8,906 nt of DNA from Actinomycetota bacterium (GCA_947373075.1 CANBWF010000048.1:1-8906); one strand, 5' to 3'; positions 1 to 6,213 are shown, counted from the first letter of the stretch. Notes: generated from the sequence alone by a model not told the origin. A program made the numbers and translations.

Positions 1-77
1 CAACTACGAAGTGACACACTTTAAGACTCCGGGCAGATGCGCCTGCAGTTCGTGATAACGCTTAAGAAATATTGCTT
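1..77. other. Left-edge stretch, possible 3' tail of a plus-strand gene
   Basis: No complete gene fits here. On the plus strand, the frame starting at base 2 stays open for 17 codons and ends at a TGA at 53-55 (peptide NYEVTHFKTPGRCACSS). This could be the C-terminus of a gene entering from the left and converging on the acetyltransferase gene, whose stop lies at 78-80. The other two plus-strand frames stop early (TAA at 22-24, TGA at 12-14). A 17-codon open stretch is easily expected by chance, and I do not recognise the peptide. I see no tRNA-like fold and no strong terminator hairpin. Confidence 0.2.
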
Positions 78-662
78 CTAGGCATTTCCAGAGCCGAAAT
101 TTAAGTCTGAATCACGCCAAGAATCTACAGACATCTCATAAATGTCTTCGGGCCCATCTTCGTCATCGATTTGCACGCCAACGTGAGTGAAACCAAATTT
201 CGCGATTATCTTTTGCGATGGTCCGTTTTCAGGACTAACTGTGTAGCGTAAAGTCTTTACCTTAGGCTGAGTTGCAACCCAATTCCACATTGCTACAAGT
301 GCCTCAGTTGCATAACCTCTATTTTGAAATTCAGGAGCAATACCAAGCCCAATTTCGATCATTCCATTTGAATCAGGTTTGCTATGAAATGAAATGGATC
401 CAACAACTTCTTTGGTTTCCTGGAGAATGATCCAGCGAATGAACCAGCGGTTTAATTTTACGTCTTGACTAACTTGTGGTGCCCGCCAGCGCACAGGGCT
501 TGGTCCTTCAACCAGCACATTGCATGGATTACTGAATCCAAATTCCTCAAGCAGTGAGTTATCAAAAGTTTCATCTGCCAGCGACAATAAATGTTCTGGC
601 GTGATTAACCGCAACTCCAATCGGGATGTAAACAGCTGATGGAATTCATAATCGTTTTGCAT
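78..662 (-). CDS. GNAT-family N-acetyltransferase, RimJ/RimL type
   Basis: This 194-aa cytoplasmic protein is predicted to transfer an acetyl group from acetyl-CoA to an amine of a protein or small molecule. The acceptor cannot be read from sequence. The start (FTSRLELRLITPEHL, residues 11-25) is typical of RimJ/RimL-like proteins (Acetyltransf_3 family). The acetyl-CoA pyrophosphate-binding motif A is QNRGYATEAL at 113-122, preceded by the beta-strand IEIGLGIAPEF. Motif B includes N146 and the segment SQKIIAKFGFTHVG around 149-162. Length is normal for the family. The ATG has an AAGG Shine-Dalgarno-like sequence about 6 nt upstream. It starts 27 nt after the VOC gene stop, so the two are probably co-transcribed. 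RimJ/RimL here names the subfamily only; there is no evidence that it modifies ribosomal proteins. Confidence 0.88.
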   Translation of the reverse strand: MQNDYEFHQLFTSRLELRLITPEHLLSLADETFDNSLLEEFGFSNPCNVLVEGPSPVRWRAPQVSQDVKLNRWFIRWIILQETKEVVGSISFHSKPDSNGMIEIGLGIAPEFQNRGYATEALVAMWNWVATQPKVKTLRYTVSPENGPSQKIIAKFGFTHVGVQIDDEDGPEDIYEMSVDSWRDSDLNFGSGNA

Positions 663-689
663 TTATAACCTTGAAGTGTCAGCGCCAAA

Positions 690-1103
690 TTAGGCGTTGA
701 ACATCCACCGGATGCCATATCTGTCCAGACAAACACCCCAGTAACCCCAAGACTCTTCATGGGGATCAGCTTTTTCCGTGGCACCTTCAGACAATTGGGT
801 ATAGATACGGTCTACATCTTCACGGGAATCAAGAGTCAGGTGCAGTGTTGTGTTATTTCCAATTCGAACTTGATGTCCCATTGAAGCCAACATGTCCGTT
901 GCATGTAAAACATGCCCACCGATAATCTCTAGCGTTGCATGCATGATTCCGTCGCGTTCTTCTTCGGGCAAATTTTCGGCAATCGGAGTATCGGAAAATC
1001 TCATTAAAGTTAGCGGAGCATCCGGATTAAAAATTGATCGATACCAATTAAATGCTTCTTCAGTTTTCAATGGGAAATTCAAATAAGTCGATACGTTTGC
1101 CAC
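690..1103 (-). CDS. VOC-superfamily protein, PhnB-like
   Basis: This 137-aa protein belongs to the PhnB / '3-demethylubiquinone-9 3-methyltransferase-like' branch of the vicinal oxygen chelate (glyoxalase/bleomycin-resistance) fold. The family pattern is clear: YLNFPLKTEEAFNWY (7-21), an Arg-Phe-x-Asp element at 35-38, IMHATLEIIGGHVLHATD (53-70) with H55 as a possible metal-ligand position, SREDVDRIYTQLSEG (93-107), and the closing WGYWGVCLDRYGIRWMFN (119-136). The methyltransferase name attached to this family is historical and should not be read as function; most members have no known substrate. The start is GTG, chosen because a strong GGAGG lies 4 nt upstream and the family's YLNF segment follows at the expected position. 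The acetyltransferase gene follows 27 nt downstream. Confidence 0.9.
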   Translation of the reverse strand: MANVSTYLNFPLKTEEAFNWYRSIFNPDAPLTLMRFSDTPIAENLPEEERDGIMHATLEIIGGHVLHATDMLASMGHQVRIGNNTTLHLTLDSREDVDRIYTQLSEGATEKADPHEESWGYWGVCLDRYGIRWMFNA

Positions 1104-1111
1104 GATGCCTC

Positions 1112-1116
1112 CGAGT
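1112..1116 (-). promoter_or_regulatory. Shine-Dalgarno site supporting the GTG start of the VOC gene
   Basis: On the minus strand the sequence reads GGAGGCATCGTG. GGAGG is a near-consensus ribosome-binding site, although its 4-nt spacing to the start codon is slightly short. It decides in favour of the GTG start, since no ATG lies in frame nearby. Confidence 0.6.
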
Positions 1117-1132
1117 GACGATAAAAAACTTT

Positions 1133-1147
1133 TAAGTGCGCCACTTA
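1133..1147. repeat. Inverted repeat TAAGTG-CGC-CACTTA upstream of the VOC gene
   Basis: A perfect 6-bp-arm dyad (arms 1133-1138 and 1142-1147, 3-nt spacer) lies 30 nt upstream of the VOC start codon, in the 113-nt gap between the SDR stop and the VOC start. On the minus strand it is followed 4 nt later by six T residues. It could be a weak intrinsic terminator for the upstream SDR operon or an operator at the VOC promoter. The position just upstream of the VOC ribosome-binding site argues against an efficient terminator, since that would silence the VOC gene too. The surrounding 1104-1216 gap also holds a weak promoter-like pair on the minus strand (TTGTTA, 16 nt, TAAAAG), which overlaps this dyad. 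Confidence 0.35.
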
Positions 1148-1216
1148 GCCTAACAATTGGAACATTGCCGCAGAGTAGAAATCGACTAAGTCATGAGAAA
1201 AGTCAAAAATGGCTTC

Positions 1217-2236
1217 TTACTTTCTAACTAGACCGTTCTCGATCAAGTACTCTGCCGATTCCACAATGGCCTGCCCAGCCGGGCGGAACTTAAAGTTGAA
1301 ATCCTGTTCAGCCTTAACATTTACTGTGATCATTGGCTTATCAAGATATGCCAATGACGCCTTCACCGTTTTGTCAAAAAGCCCAACGAGTCTGATTAAG
1401 AAATTAGGTGCTATTCGCGTTATAAATTTGCGATTTGGATAGGCACTTTGCATCACCGAAACAACTTCAGCAAATGACAGCGAGTCAGATGTAGCTAGAT
1501 AGCGCTGACCGATTGTTGCAGAATTCCCTAAGGCGGCTACATGCATATGTGCTACGTCTTTTACATCTACATAGGCAAAAGTTAGTTTCGGTAGTACTGG
1601 GTCTTTGCGATTTATTAAACGTTCAATGATTGAGATTGATGAACCAAAGTTTTTATCCAAGGGTGCACCAACTACAACACTGGGATTAATCGTGGTCAGT
1701 TGAAGATTATGAGTATCTGCGAGTTCCCAGGCGGCTTGTTCGGCTAAAGTTTTGGATTTTGTGTATGCATCAACGCTTGAGTTTGTGACATCAGTCCACA
1801 AATGCTCACCCAATTCAATTCCCGCTGGTTGTCCCCCATAAATGGCTGCAATAGACGATGTTAGAACTATTCGAGAAACTCCGGCATTATGAGCGGCCGT
1901 CAGCGCTCTACGGGTTCCCTGTACAGCAGGGTTTATGAGCTCATCTTCAGATTTTGGTTGCACAAGTGGGAACGGTGATGCGGTGTGAACTAAGGCATCA
2001 ACACCAGTAAGTGCAGCGACCCAACCGGAATCACTGAGCAAATCAAGTTCAACAAAAGTGAGTCGTGAATCCAAATTGCCTGCATCTATAAGATGTGGGG
2101 AAACTGCTTCAATAATTTCCGGCGCCCGCCCAAGTGATCGAACCGATGCTCTGACTTCATAGCCAGAGTTGAGTAAATCAACTGCAATATGTTTTGCGAT
2201 ATAACCAGATGCGCCAGTTAAGAGCACTAATGTCAT
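1217..2236 (-). CDS. Extended SDR, dihydroflavonol-4-reductase-like NAD(P)H oxidoreductase
   Basis: This 339-aa cytoplasmic enzyme is an extended short-chain dehydrogenase/reductase resembling dihydroflavonol-4-reductase and bacterial aldehyde/ketone reductases. The Rossmann nucleotide-binding loop is TGASGYIA at 7-14, with Ala where a third Gly is usual. Arg33 after the second beta-strand (RASVRS) is the position that favours NADPH in this branch. Other landmarks are VHTASPF (83-89), catalytic-region LTSS (125-128), the YTKSK catalytic pair Y158/K162, and NPSVVVG (184-190). The C-terminal substrate domain is present and the length is normal for the family. Substrate is unknown; a ketone or aldehyde reductase role is inferred from the family. 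The ATG lies 19 nt after the stop of the upstream epimerase gene and has only a weak GAG ribosome-binding site, so it probably depends on operon transcription and coupling. Confidence 0.88.
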   Translation of the reverse strand: MTLVLLTGASGYIAKHIAVDLLNSGYEVRASVRSLGRAPEIIEAVSPHLIDAGNLDSRLTFVELDLLSDSGWVAALTGVDALVHTASPFPLVQPKSEDELINPAVQGTRRALTAAHNAGVSRIVLTSSIAAIYGGQPAGIELGEHLWTDVTNSSVDAYTKSKTLAEQAAWELADTHNLQLTTINPSVVVGAPLDKNFGSSISIIERLINRKDPVLPKLTFAYVDVKDVAHMHVAALGNSATIGQRYLATSDSLSFAEVVSVMQSAYPNRKFITRIAPNFLIRLVGLFDKTVKASLAYLDKPMITVNVKAEQDFNFKFRPAGQAIVESAEYLIENGLVRK

Positions 2237-2255
2237 GTCTCAACTATGGCACAGA

Positions 2256-3164
2256 TTAAGCGTGCAATTGGGCCCGAATATCAGTGACTGTTTCAGCTAG
2301 CGGACGAACTTTTAGTCCAGCGGCAATTGCCTTACTTGTATCCATCGCTAACATTCCAACACTCTCCCCTTGCGCCCACAGTGGGAACTCTTCGTCGGCT
2401 TTAAGTGCTTCCTCTACTGCAATCCAATTCAATTCAGCCTCTGGTCCACCAACAGTCTCCGCAATCGTCGCAAGAACATCACCGAATGCCGCACCACCAC
2501 TTGGGGTGGCCACATGGAATGCCCCGCTCAACCCATCAAGCGCAGCATCAACAGTGAACTTTGCTAAGTCGCGCACATCGATATATTGCAACGAGGCTGA
2601 TTTAGGTTCAGGAGCATCCACCATTCCACCGCTGGCAATTTTGGCTACCCATGCTGTAAATCGATTTGTGTAATCGTCCGGACCAATCACATAAGTCGGG
2701 CGAATTATCAGCGGGTTGTCAAAGCGCTTTTCAGTTTCTTGTTCACACAGCACTTTTAGAGCGCCGTAGTGTTCCATCACAGGCACAGCAGTTACATCCA
2801 ATGCGCTTACCGCCTCAGTTGAAGTTAACTGAGCCCGTTCGTCGCAGTTAGGGCCAATCGCATCGTCATAAACTGAAACTGTTGAAACAAAAACAAACTT
2901 TTTGGTTGAATCACCAAGCACATCTGCCACAATGGAAACTTCATTTGGCCGATAAGCACAAACATCGATAACAAGATCCCATACAGTGCCAGTGAGTTTG
3001 TGTAAATCAGTTAGACGATCACCGTGTACATGTGTTGCAGATTCAGTTCCTGGCGGAACATTGTCGCTGCGGTGAAAAACGGTTACATCATGGCCAAGTG
3101 AAAGTGCGTACTTAGTCATAGCTAGACCCACGAAACGGGTTCCGCCGATAATCAGAGTCTTCAT
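2256..3164 (-). CDS. NAD-dependent epimerase/dehydratase-family extended SDR
   Basis: This 302-aa protein has an N-terminal Rossmann fold with the glycine motif GGTRFVG at 7-13 and a His-Arg after the second beta-strand (VFHRS, 29-33). That places it near the atypical extended SDRs often annotated as 'reductase' or CSP41-like epimerases. It keeps the catalytic YGALK (Y133, K137) and the Ser/Thr strand VFVSTVSVYD (91-100). IIRPTYVIGPDDYTNRF (153-169) and QYIDVRDLA (193-201) are conserved substrate-domain landmarks. Cytoplasmic, substrate unknown; possible reactions are sugar-nucleotide epimerisation/dehydration or carbonyl reduction. Its ATG overlaps the glutaredoxin stop codon by 4 nt (ATGA), a classic sign of translational coupling, and the second SDR follows 19 nt downstream. 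Two dissimilar SDRs behind a glutaredoxin suggest a redox-linked operon. Confidence 0.88.
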   Translation of the reverse strand: MKTLIIGGTRFVGLAMTKYALSLGHDVTVFHRSDNVPPGTESATHVHGDRLTDLHKLTGTVWDLVIDVCAYRPNEVSIVADVLGDSTKKFVFVSTVSVYDDAIGPNCDERAQLTSTEAVSALDVTAVPVMEHYGALKVLCEQETEKRFDNPLIIRPTYVIGPDDYTNRFTAWVAKIASGGMVDAPEPKSASLQYIDVRDLAKFTVDAALDGLSGAFHVATPSGGAAFGDVLATIAETVGGPEAELNWIAVEEALKADEEFPLWAQGESVGMLAMDTSKAIAAGLKVRPLAETVTDIRAQLHA

Positions 3165-3424
3165 TCGGTCGGTAGCAGATCTAATTCGCGCAATTTATCT
3201 AACATTGCTGGATTTGATGGCTCAATCATGTGCGATCCATCCGGGAAAACCACAACCGGAATAGATTTAACGCCAGCAATTTCTATCGCCGCATCGCGCA
3301 ATGTGTCATCGTGTTCAACATCTAGGTAGTCAAAGTCCACACCGAGTTCTGTCAGCTGACGCTTGGAACGAATGCAGTCGCCACACCAGTCGGCACCATA
3401 CATTTGAATAATTTGATCGGCCAT
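3161..3424 (-). CDS. Glutaredoxin / mycoredoxin-like thiol oxidoreductase
   Basis: This 87-aa single-domain thioredoxin-fold protein has the redox motif WCGDC (W13, C14, C17) after the first beta-strand, the cis-proline loop SIPVVVF (I55-P56), and the glutaredoxin element FPDGS (60-64). Length and layout match actinobacterial mycoredoxin-1, which reduces mixed disulfides between proteins and mycothiol. Mycoredoxins usually carry CGYC; here the variable residue is Asp (CGDC), so mycoredoxin activity is an inference. The start ATG has a good GGAG ribosome-binding site 5 nt upstream and a possible promoter further up. It is the first gene of a tight operon and overlaps the following epimerase gene by 4 nt. 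It probably acts in the cytoplasm, keeping protein thiols reduced, perhaps in partner enzymes of the same operon. Confidence 0.87.
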   Translation of the reverse strand: MADQIIQMYGADWCGDCIRSKRQLTELGVDFDYLDVEHDDTLRDAAIEIAGVKSIPVVVFPDGSHMIEPSNPAMLDKLRELDLLPTE

Positions 3425-3434
3425 AAAAACTCCA

Positions 3435-3460
3435 CTACTAGTCGCTCAAAATCATAGTAG
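3435..3460. repeat. Inverted repeat CTACTA ... TAGTAG around the glutaredoxin promoter
   Basis: Perfect 6-bp arms at 3435-3440 and 3455-3460 are separated by 14 nt. They cover the candidate -10 box and the expected transcription start of the glutaredoxin operon. It may be an operator for a dimeric regulator or may be chance; no regulator gene lies nearby. Confidence 0.3.
3451..3456 (-). promoter_or_regulatory. Candidate -10 box of the glutaredoxin-SDR operon
   Basis: On the minus strand TATGAT (5 of 6 matches to TATAAT) lies 26 nt upstream of the glutaredoxin ATG, which would leave a leader of about 20 nt. No good -35 box is visible: at the expected distance the sequence is TCCAAA, inside the arm of the 3470-3511 hairpin. 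The promoter might depend on an activator or be weak. An inverted repeat (CTACTA/TAGTAG) brackets the region. Confidence 0.4.
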
Positions 3461-3469
3461 ACACAGAGA

Positions 3470-3511
3470 TGCCTTTGGACTCGAATCGTAACTAACTTAA
3501 GTCCAAAGGCA
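3470..3511 (-). terminator. Perfect 12-bp hairpin after the IPT-domain gene, likely terminator
   Basis: Arms TGCCTTTGGACT (3470-3481) and AGTCCAAAGGCA (3500-3511) are exact inverted complements with an 18-nt loop. The hairpin starts 26 nt after the stop codon of the IPT-domain gene on the minus strand and lies before the glutaredoxin promoter, which is where a terminator is expected. There is no clear U-run after the stem (TCTCTGTGTC follows), so it may be a U-less actinobacterial-type terminator or an mRNA 3'-end stabiliser. A perfect 12-bp match is unlikely to be chance. Confidence 0.65.
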
Positions 3512-3537
3512 CCGACAACTAATAGGACAATAGCCCG

Positions 3538-6087
3538 TTAGTCACCAGAACCAATCACTGTAAATATCGCTGAGCTAACTGATCCACCTGGAGTCGTGAC
3601 GACAAATCGGTTAGTCATTGCACCGTTAGGTACACGTACTGAAAGTGTTCCAGTTGCTAGCACTGAGAAAGTTACCGGCAAACCAGACATTGTTACTGAT
3701 GTGGTTGCGCCAAGGTTGGTTCCAGTAATACGTAACTGATCTCCTTCTGAACCTGTAGCAATACTTAGTGCCGAAATTTTTGGAAGGTTTACGCCGGCAC
3801 TCACCGTCAGTTTTGACTTAGTTGCTGATCCTGAATTAGTTGCCACTGTAATGTTTCCAGTTGCTGCTCCAGCAGGAATTCCTACAACTATGGATGTTGA
3901 AGAAATTACCCGGTACTGCAGATTCAGATTGCCTAATTTCACGCTGCTGACTCCGACGAAGTACTTTCCAGTAATCGTGACCGAACTTCCAGCTTTCACC
4001 GCAGTTGGTGCGAGTGAAATTATGGAAGGTGCTGGAATATCGACAATGTAACTTGAAACACTGACTGTTGTTCCCGCCAAGTTCACAACAGAGATTGCAC
4101 CAGTGCTAGCTGCAGCAGCTGAAACCAGAGTAATAGTCGAGTCATTAATTACTTTGAACGAAGTTGCGGCAAGGCCATTAACGAACACCTTGGATGCTCC
4201 CGTAAATCCAGAACCTGTCAGTGTCACGGTGGATCCAGCCAGACCATGACTTGGCAAGAACGACGAAATCTGCGCCGGTTTGATCACAGTAACTTTTGTT
4301 GCATTCGTCGCAAGTCCACCAGGTGATGTCACACTGACAGTGCCAGTATTCGATTGCGCACCCACTACGAAGGTCAATTGAGTTGGTGTACCAAGTGTGA
4401 AATCAACCGCAGCCCCACCCAGCGTTACTGCGCTTGCACAGTAAAGATAGGTGCCTTTGACAGTTACTACCGAACCGGCTTTAACTGTGGTTGGTGCAAC
4501 ACTCGTAACTTTCGGCTTATTCACGAGGCGAGTGAATTTGGTACTTGATGCGGAACCGCTATCGGTCTGCACAGTGATTACACCAGATGTTGTTGCACAT
4601 GGAACTACAGCTGTGATTGCTGTGGCAGAGATCGACTTAATGTCCGCCGGCACTCCATTGAACGAAACAGTGGCCTCTGATGAGAAGTTTGTTCCGGTAA
4701 TAGTTACTACAGATCCGGCGTCTGCTGATTTAGGAGTGAATGTAGTAACTGTTGGAGCCAACTGCGGCGCGGTAGTGAATTCAACATCAATGTTGGTATC
4801 AGAATTAATCGTGAAAGTACAGGTAGGTGAAATTCCACAAGCAGGAATTGACCAGCTGGCAATATGACTTCCCTGATCAGGCACGGCAGTCAAAGTAACG
4901 CTTGCGCCAACTGCGAATGCTCCACTGCACAAGTCGCCACAGCCAATACCGTTGCCGTCGCTAACTAAACCTGTGCCATCGCCAAACATTCCTACATTCA
5001 GAATTGGTGTTTGTACACCCGCTAGCGCCAAGTTTGCCGCGACCATCTGCGCACCTTCATAGGCACCAAGATCTGAGTTTGGATCCACCATTGCCGCACT
5101 TGAACATGAAAGTTTGTATGGATCTTCATCACACAATGGCAAAGCTTCATGATTTCCACCATCAGTGTCATCGTAAGTACCGGTGTAATCAAAGAACTCA
5201 TAGCGGCGAGTAACTGACTCTGCGCCCGCACCCGCAGGAGCTTCACTAACTACCTCGTTGTCGGGTTGCACAGCTAGTGGCGTGCCATCTTCCGCACAAG
5301 TAGGCCGTGCCTGAATGAATTTCCATTCGGTTTCCACTTCAGCCGGGTCCTGGGGCACGTTTGGATTGTCAGTTAGCAGTGCACCAAGTTGAGCCGGAGC
5401 ATGTGATTCTGTTTTATAAACCTTCATCCACTTTGCAGGTCCCCACAGTGCACAGTCCGGTTTAGCTGGAAGTGCCGGAACCGGAACTTGCGCTGGAGCC
5501 GGTAATGCCGCGGCTACGTTACCTGCATTATTGATCGTCCAAACTGGTGCAGGAATTGCTACTGGACTGTCTGCTGTAACCAACTGGCCTGCATTAGTGC
5601 CATCGTCCACTAACCAGTGATAAACCACATTTGTTGGGTTACTCATGGTGCCCAGACCAAAGTGTTCACAACCACTTGCATCGTAGAGCTGCGTAGTAGC
5701 GCCAGATGGGCCACCTAAGTAACAGGAATGACCATCGGTTGCTGTTGGATTTACGGGGGCGACAGCAGTCGTATTTGCATAGCCCTTTGCTGGATCGTAT
5801 TGCGAAATCCAGCGCACTTTAACGCCACTGACGCCATTTGCACTGAAGTCGGTAACAGTAGGTGTGCCATATCGGTTGTATGGAGCGCCGAAGAAATATT
5901 GAACATCAGCAGAAGAAACACCATCAAGTTCAATTTCAAAACCGTGTGTTTCTTTGCCGGTGTCATTGAAGGTATCGAAGTTACTTAGTGCACCATTTAT
6001 GTTTGCCTGTACAGCATTTGCTGGCGCAACTTGCAGGCCAACGACCAATAAGGTTGTGGCTAAAAAATACTTAAAAATTGTTTTCAT
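3538..6087 (-). CDS. Secreted multidomain protein with five IPT/TIG repeats
   Basis: This 849-aa exported protein has a Sec signal peptide: K2/K6, a hydrophobic core at about 8-20, and AxA-type cleavage after A25 (PANA-V). Residues 26-355 form a region I cannot assign to a named domain. It contains DTGKETHGFEIELDGV (42-57), EHFGLGTMSNPTNVVYHWLVDDG (141-163, broken here only by naming), a Pro/Ala linker (194-210) and VTRRYEFFDYTGTYD (292-306). The pattern resembles uncharacterised secreted proteins I recall from other phyla, but I could not check this. Residues 363-438 resemble a divergent InlB B-repeat with four cysteines (C383, C387, C417, C423). Five Ig-like IPT/TIG repeats follow to about residue 846. 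No sortase motif or C-terminal membrane anchor is seen, so it is probably released or loosely attached. The ATG has an AGGA site about 8 nt upstream. Binding or adhesion is inferred from the IPT and InlB-like domains only; no catalytic motif was recognised. Confidence 0.85.
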   Translation of the reverse strand: MKTIFKYFLATTLLVVGLQVAPANAVQANINGALSNFDTFNDTGKETHGFEIELDGVSSADVQYFFGAPYNRYGTPTVTDFSANGVSGVKVRWISQYDPAKGYANTTAVAPVNPTATDGHSCYLGGPSGATTQLYDASGCEHFGLGTMSNPTNVVYHWLVDDGTNAGQLVTADSPVAIPAPVWTINNAGNVAAALPAPAQVPVPALPAKPDCALWGPAKWMKVYKTESHAPAQLGALLTDNPNVPQDPAEVETEWKFIQARPTCAEDGTPLAVQPDNEVVSEAPAGAGAESVTRRYEFFDYTGTYDDTDGGNHEALPLCDEDPYKLSCSSAAMVDPNSDLGAYEGAQMVAANLALAGVQTPILNVGMFGDGTGLVSDGNGIGCGDLCSGAFAVGASVTLTAVPDQGSHIASWSIPACGISPTCTFTINSDTNIDVEFTTAPQLAPTVTTFTPKSADAGSVVTITGTNFSSEATVSFNGVPADIKSISATAITAVVPCATTSGVITVQTDSGSASSTKFTRLVNKPKVTSVAPTTVKAGSVVTVKGTYLYCASAVTLGGAAVDFTLGTPTQLTFVVGAQSNTGTVSVTSPGGLATNATKVTVIKPAQISSFLPSHGLAGSTVTLTGSGFTGASKVFVNGLAATSFKVINDSTITLVSAAAASTGAISVVNLAGTTVSVSSYIVDIPAPSIISLAPTAVKAGSSVTITGKYFVGVSSVKLGNLNLQYRVISSTSIVVGIPAGAATGNITVATNSGSATKSKLTVSAGVNLPKISALSIATGSEGDQLRITGTNLGATTSVTMSGLPVTFSVLATGTLSVRVPNGAMTNRFVVTTPGGSVSSAIFTVIGSGD
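3550..4758 (-). repeat. Array of five IPT/TIG Ig-like repeats within the secreted protein
   Basis: Five units of about 78-80 residues lie at roughly 444-521, 525-602, 604-682, 686-763 and 768-846 (about 4758-4525, 4515-4282, 4278-4042, 4032-3799 and 3786-3550 on the minus strand). Each opens with a Pro-rich turn and a xAGSxVTITGxxF-type core, for example DAGSVVTITGTNF, KAGSVVTVKGTYL, LAGSTVTLTGSGF, KAGSSVTITGKYF and SEGDQLRITGTNL. This is the hallmark of IPT/TIG domains. Repeats 2 and 4 resemble each other most (APTTVKAGS/APTAVKAGS, with LGG or LGN later). Repeats 1, 3 and 5 instead share an NG or SG turn (FNGVPA, VNGLAA, MSGLPV). Boundaries are by eye. Confidence 0.85.
4774..5001 (-). other. 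InlB-B-repeat-like domain with two probable disulfides
   Basis: Residues 363-438 of the secreted protein follow the pattern of the divergent InlB B-repeat found in many bacterial surface proteins: GxG near the start, GIGCGDLC with a CxxxC pair (C383, C387), GASVTLTAVPDQGS (394-407), a Trp at 412, then C417 and C423, and a final IDVEF strand. The even number and spacing of the cysteines suggest two disulfides, which fits an extracytoplasmic location. Function in most such proteins is unknown. Confidence 0.65.
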
Positions 6088-6177
6088 TGGGTTTCCTCAT
6101 CCGCTCAATAAATGGATACTATTTGGTCGTTCCTGAGCGAAATGCCAACTTTGACGGCGCTTAGATAATTCTTGGCA

Positions 6178-6192
6178 CAAAATTGGATTTTG
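6178..6192. repeat. Inverted repeat CAAAAT-TGG-ATTTTG in the divergent intergenic region
   Basis: A perfect 6-bp-arm dyad with a 3-nt spacer lies in the 160-nt gap between the divergent IPT-protein and ABC-exporter genes. Its position fits an operator. It is AT-rich, so a chance origin is quite possible. No firm promoter could be assigned on either strand: GATAAT at 6164-6169 (plus) and TTGGCA at about 6148-6143 (minus) are isolated candidate boxes without good partners. Confidence 0.3.
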
Positions 6193-6201
6193 CACACCTA
6201 G

Positions 6202-6213
6202 TTGAAATTTCAA
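6202..6213. repeat. 12-bp palindrome TTGAAATTTCAA upstream of the ABC operon
   Basis: TTGAAATTTCAA is a perfect palindrome, 34 nt upstream of the TTG start of the first ABC gene. Its left half, TTGAAA, also resembles a -35 box, but no good -10 lies 16-18 nt downstream. It is a plausible operator for exporter control, since multidrug exporters are often repressed by a local regulator. No such regulator gene is visible in this window. Confidence 0.35.

Noticed and set aside
2284..2673. A 129-aa plus-strand open frame opposite the epimerase gene
   Set aside because: The minus-strand frame encodes clear SDR motifs across the same bases; the plus frame is Ser/Ala/Pro-rich without any recognisable motif.
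4451..4867. A 138-aa open frame on the plus strand inside the IPT-protein gene
   Set aside because: It is antisense to the IPT repeats. Its Val/Thr-rich composition is the mirror of the repeat coding strand, and it shows no domain of its own.
5022..5246. A 74-aa minus-strand open frame overlapping the IPT-protein gene in another frame
   Set aside because: It is out of frame with a long, continuous, well-patterned protein; there is no sign of a frameshift in the main gene.
6151..6156. TTGACG as a -35 box for the ABC operon
   Set aside because: It matches the consensus in 5 of 6 bases, but no -10 box is found 16-18 nt downstream (GGCACA lies there), and the good GATAAT is only 7 nt away.
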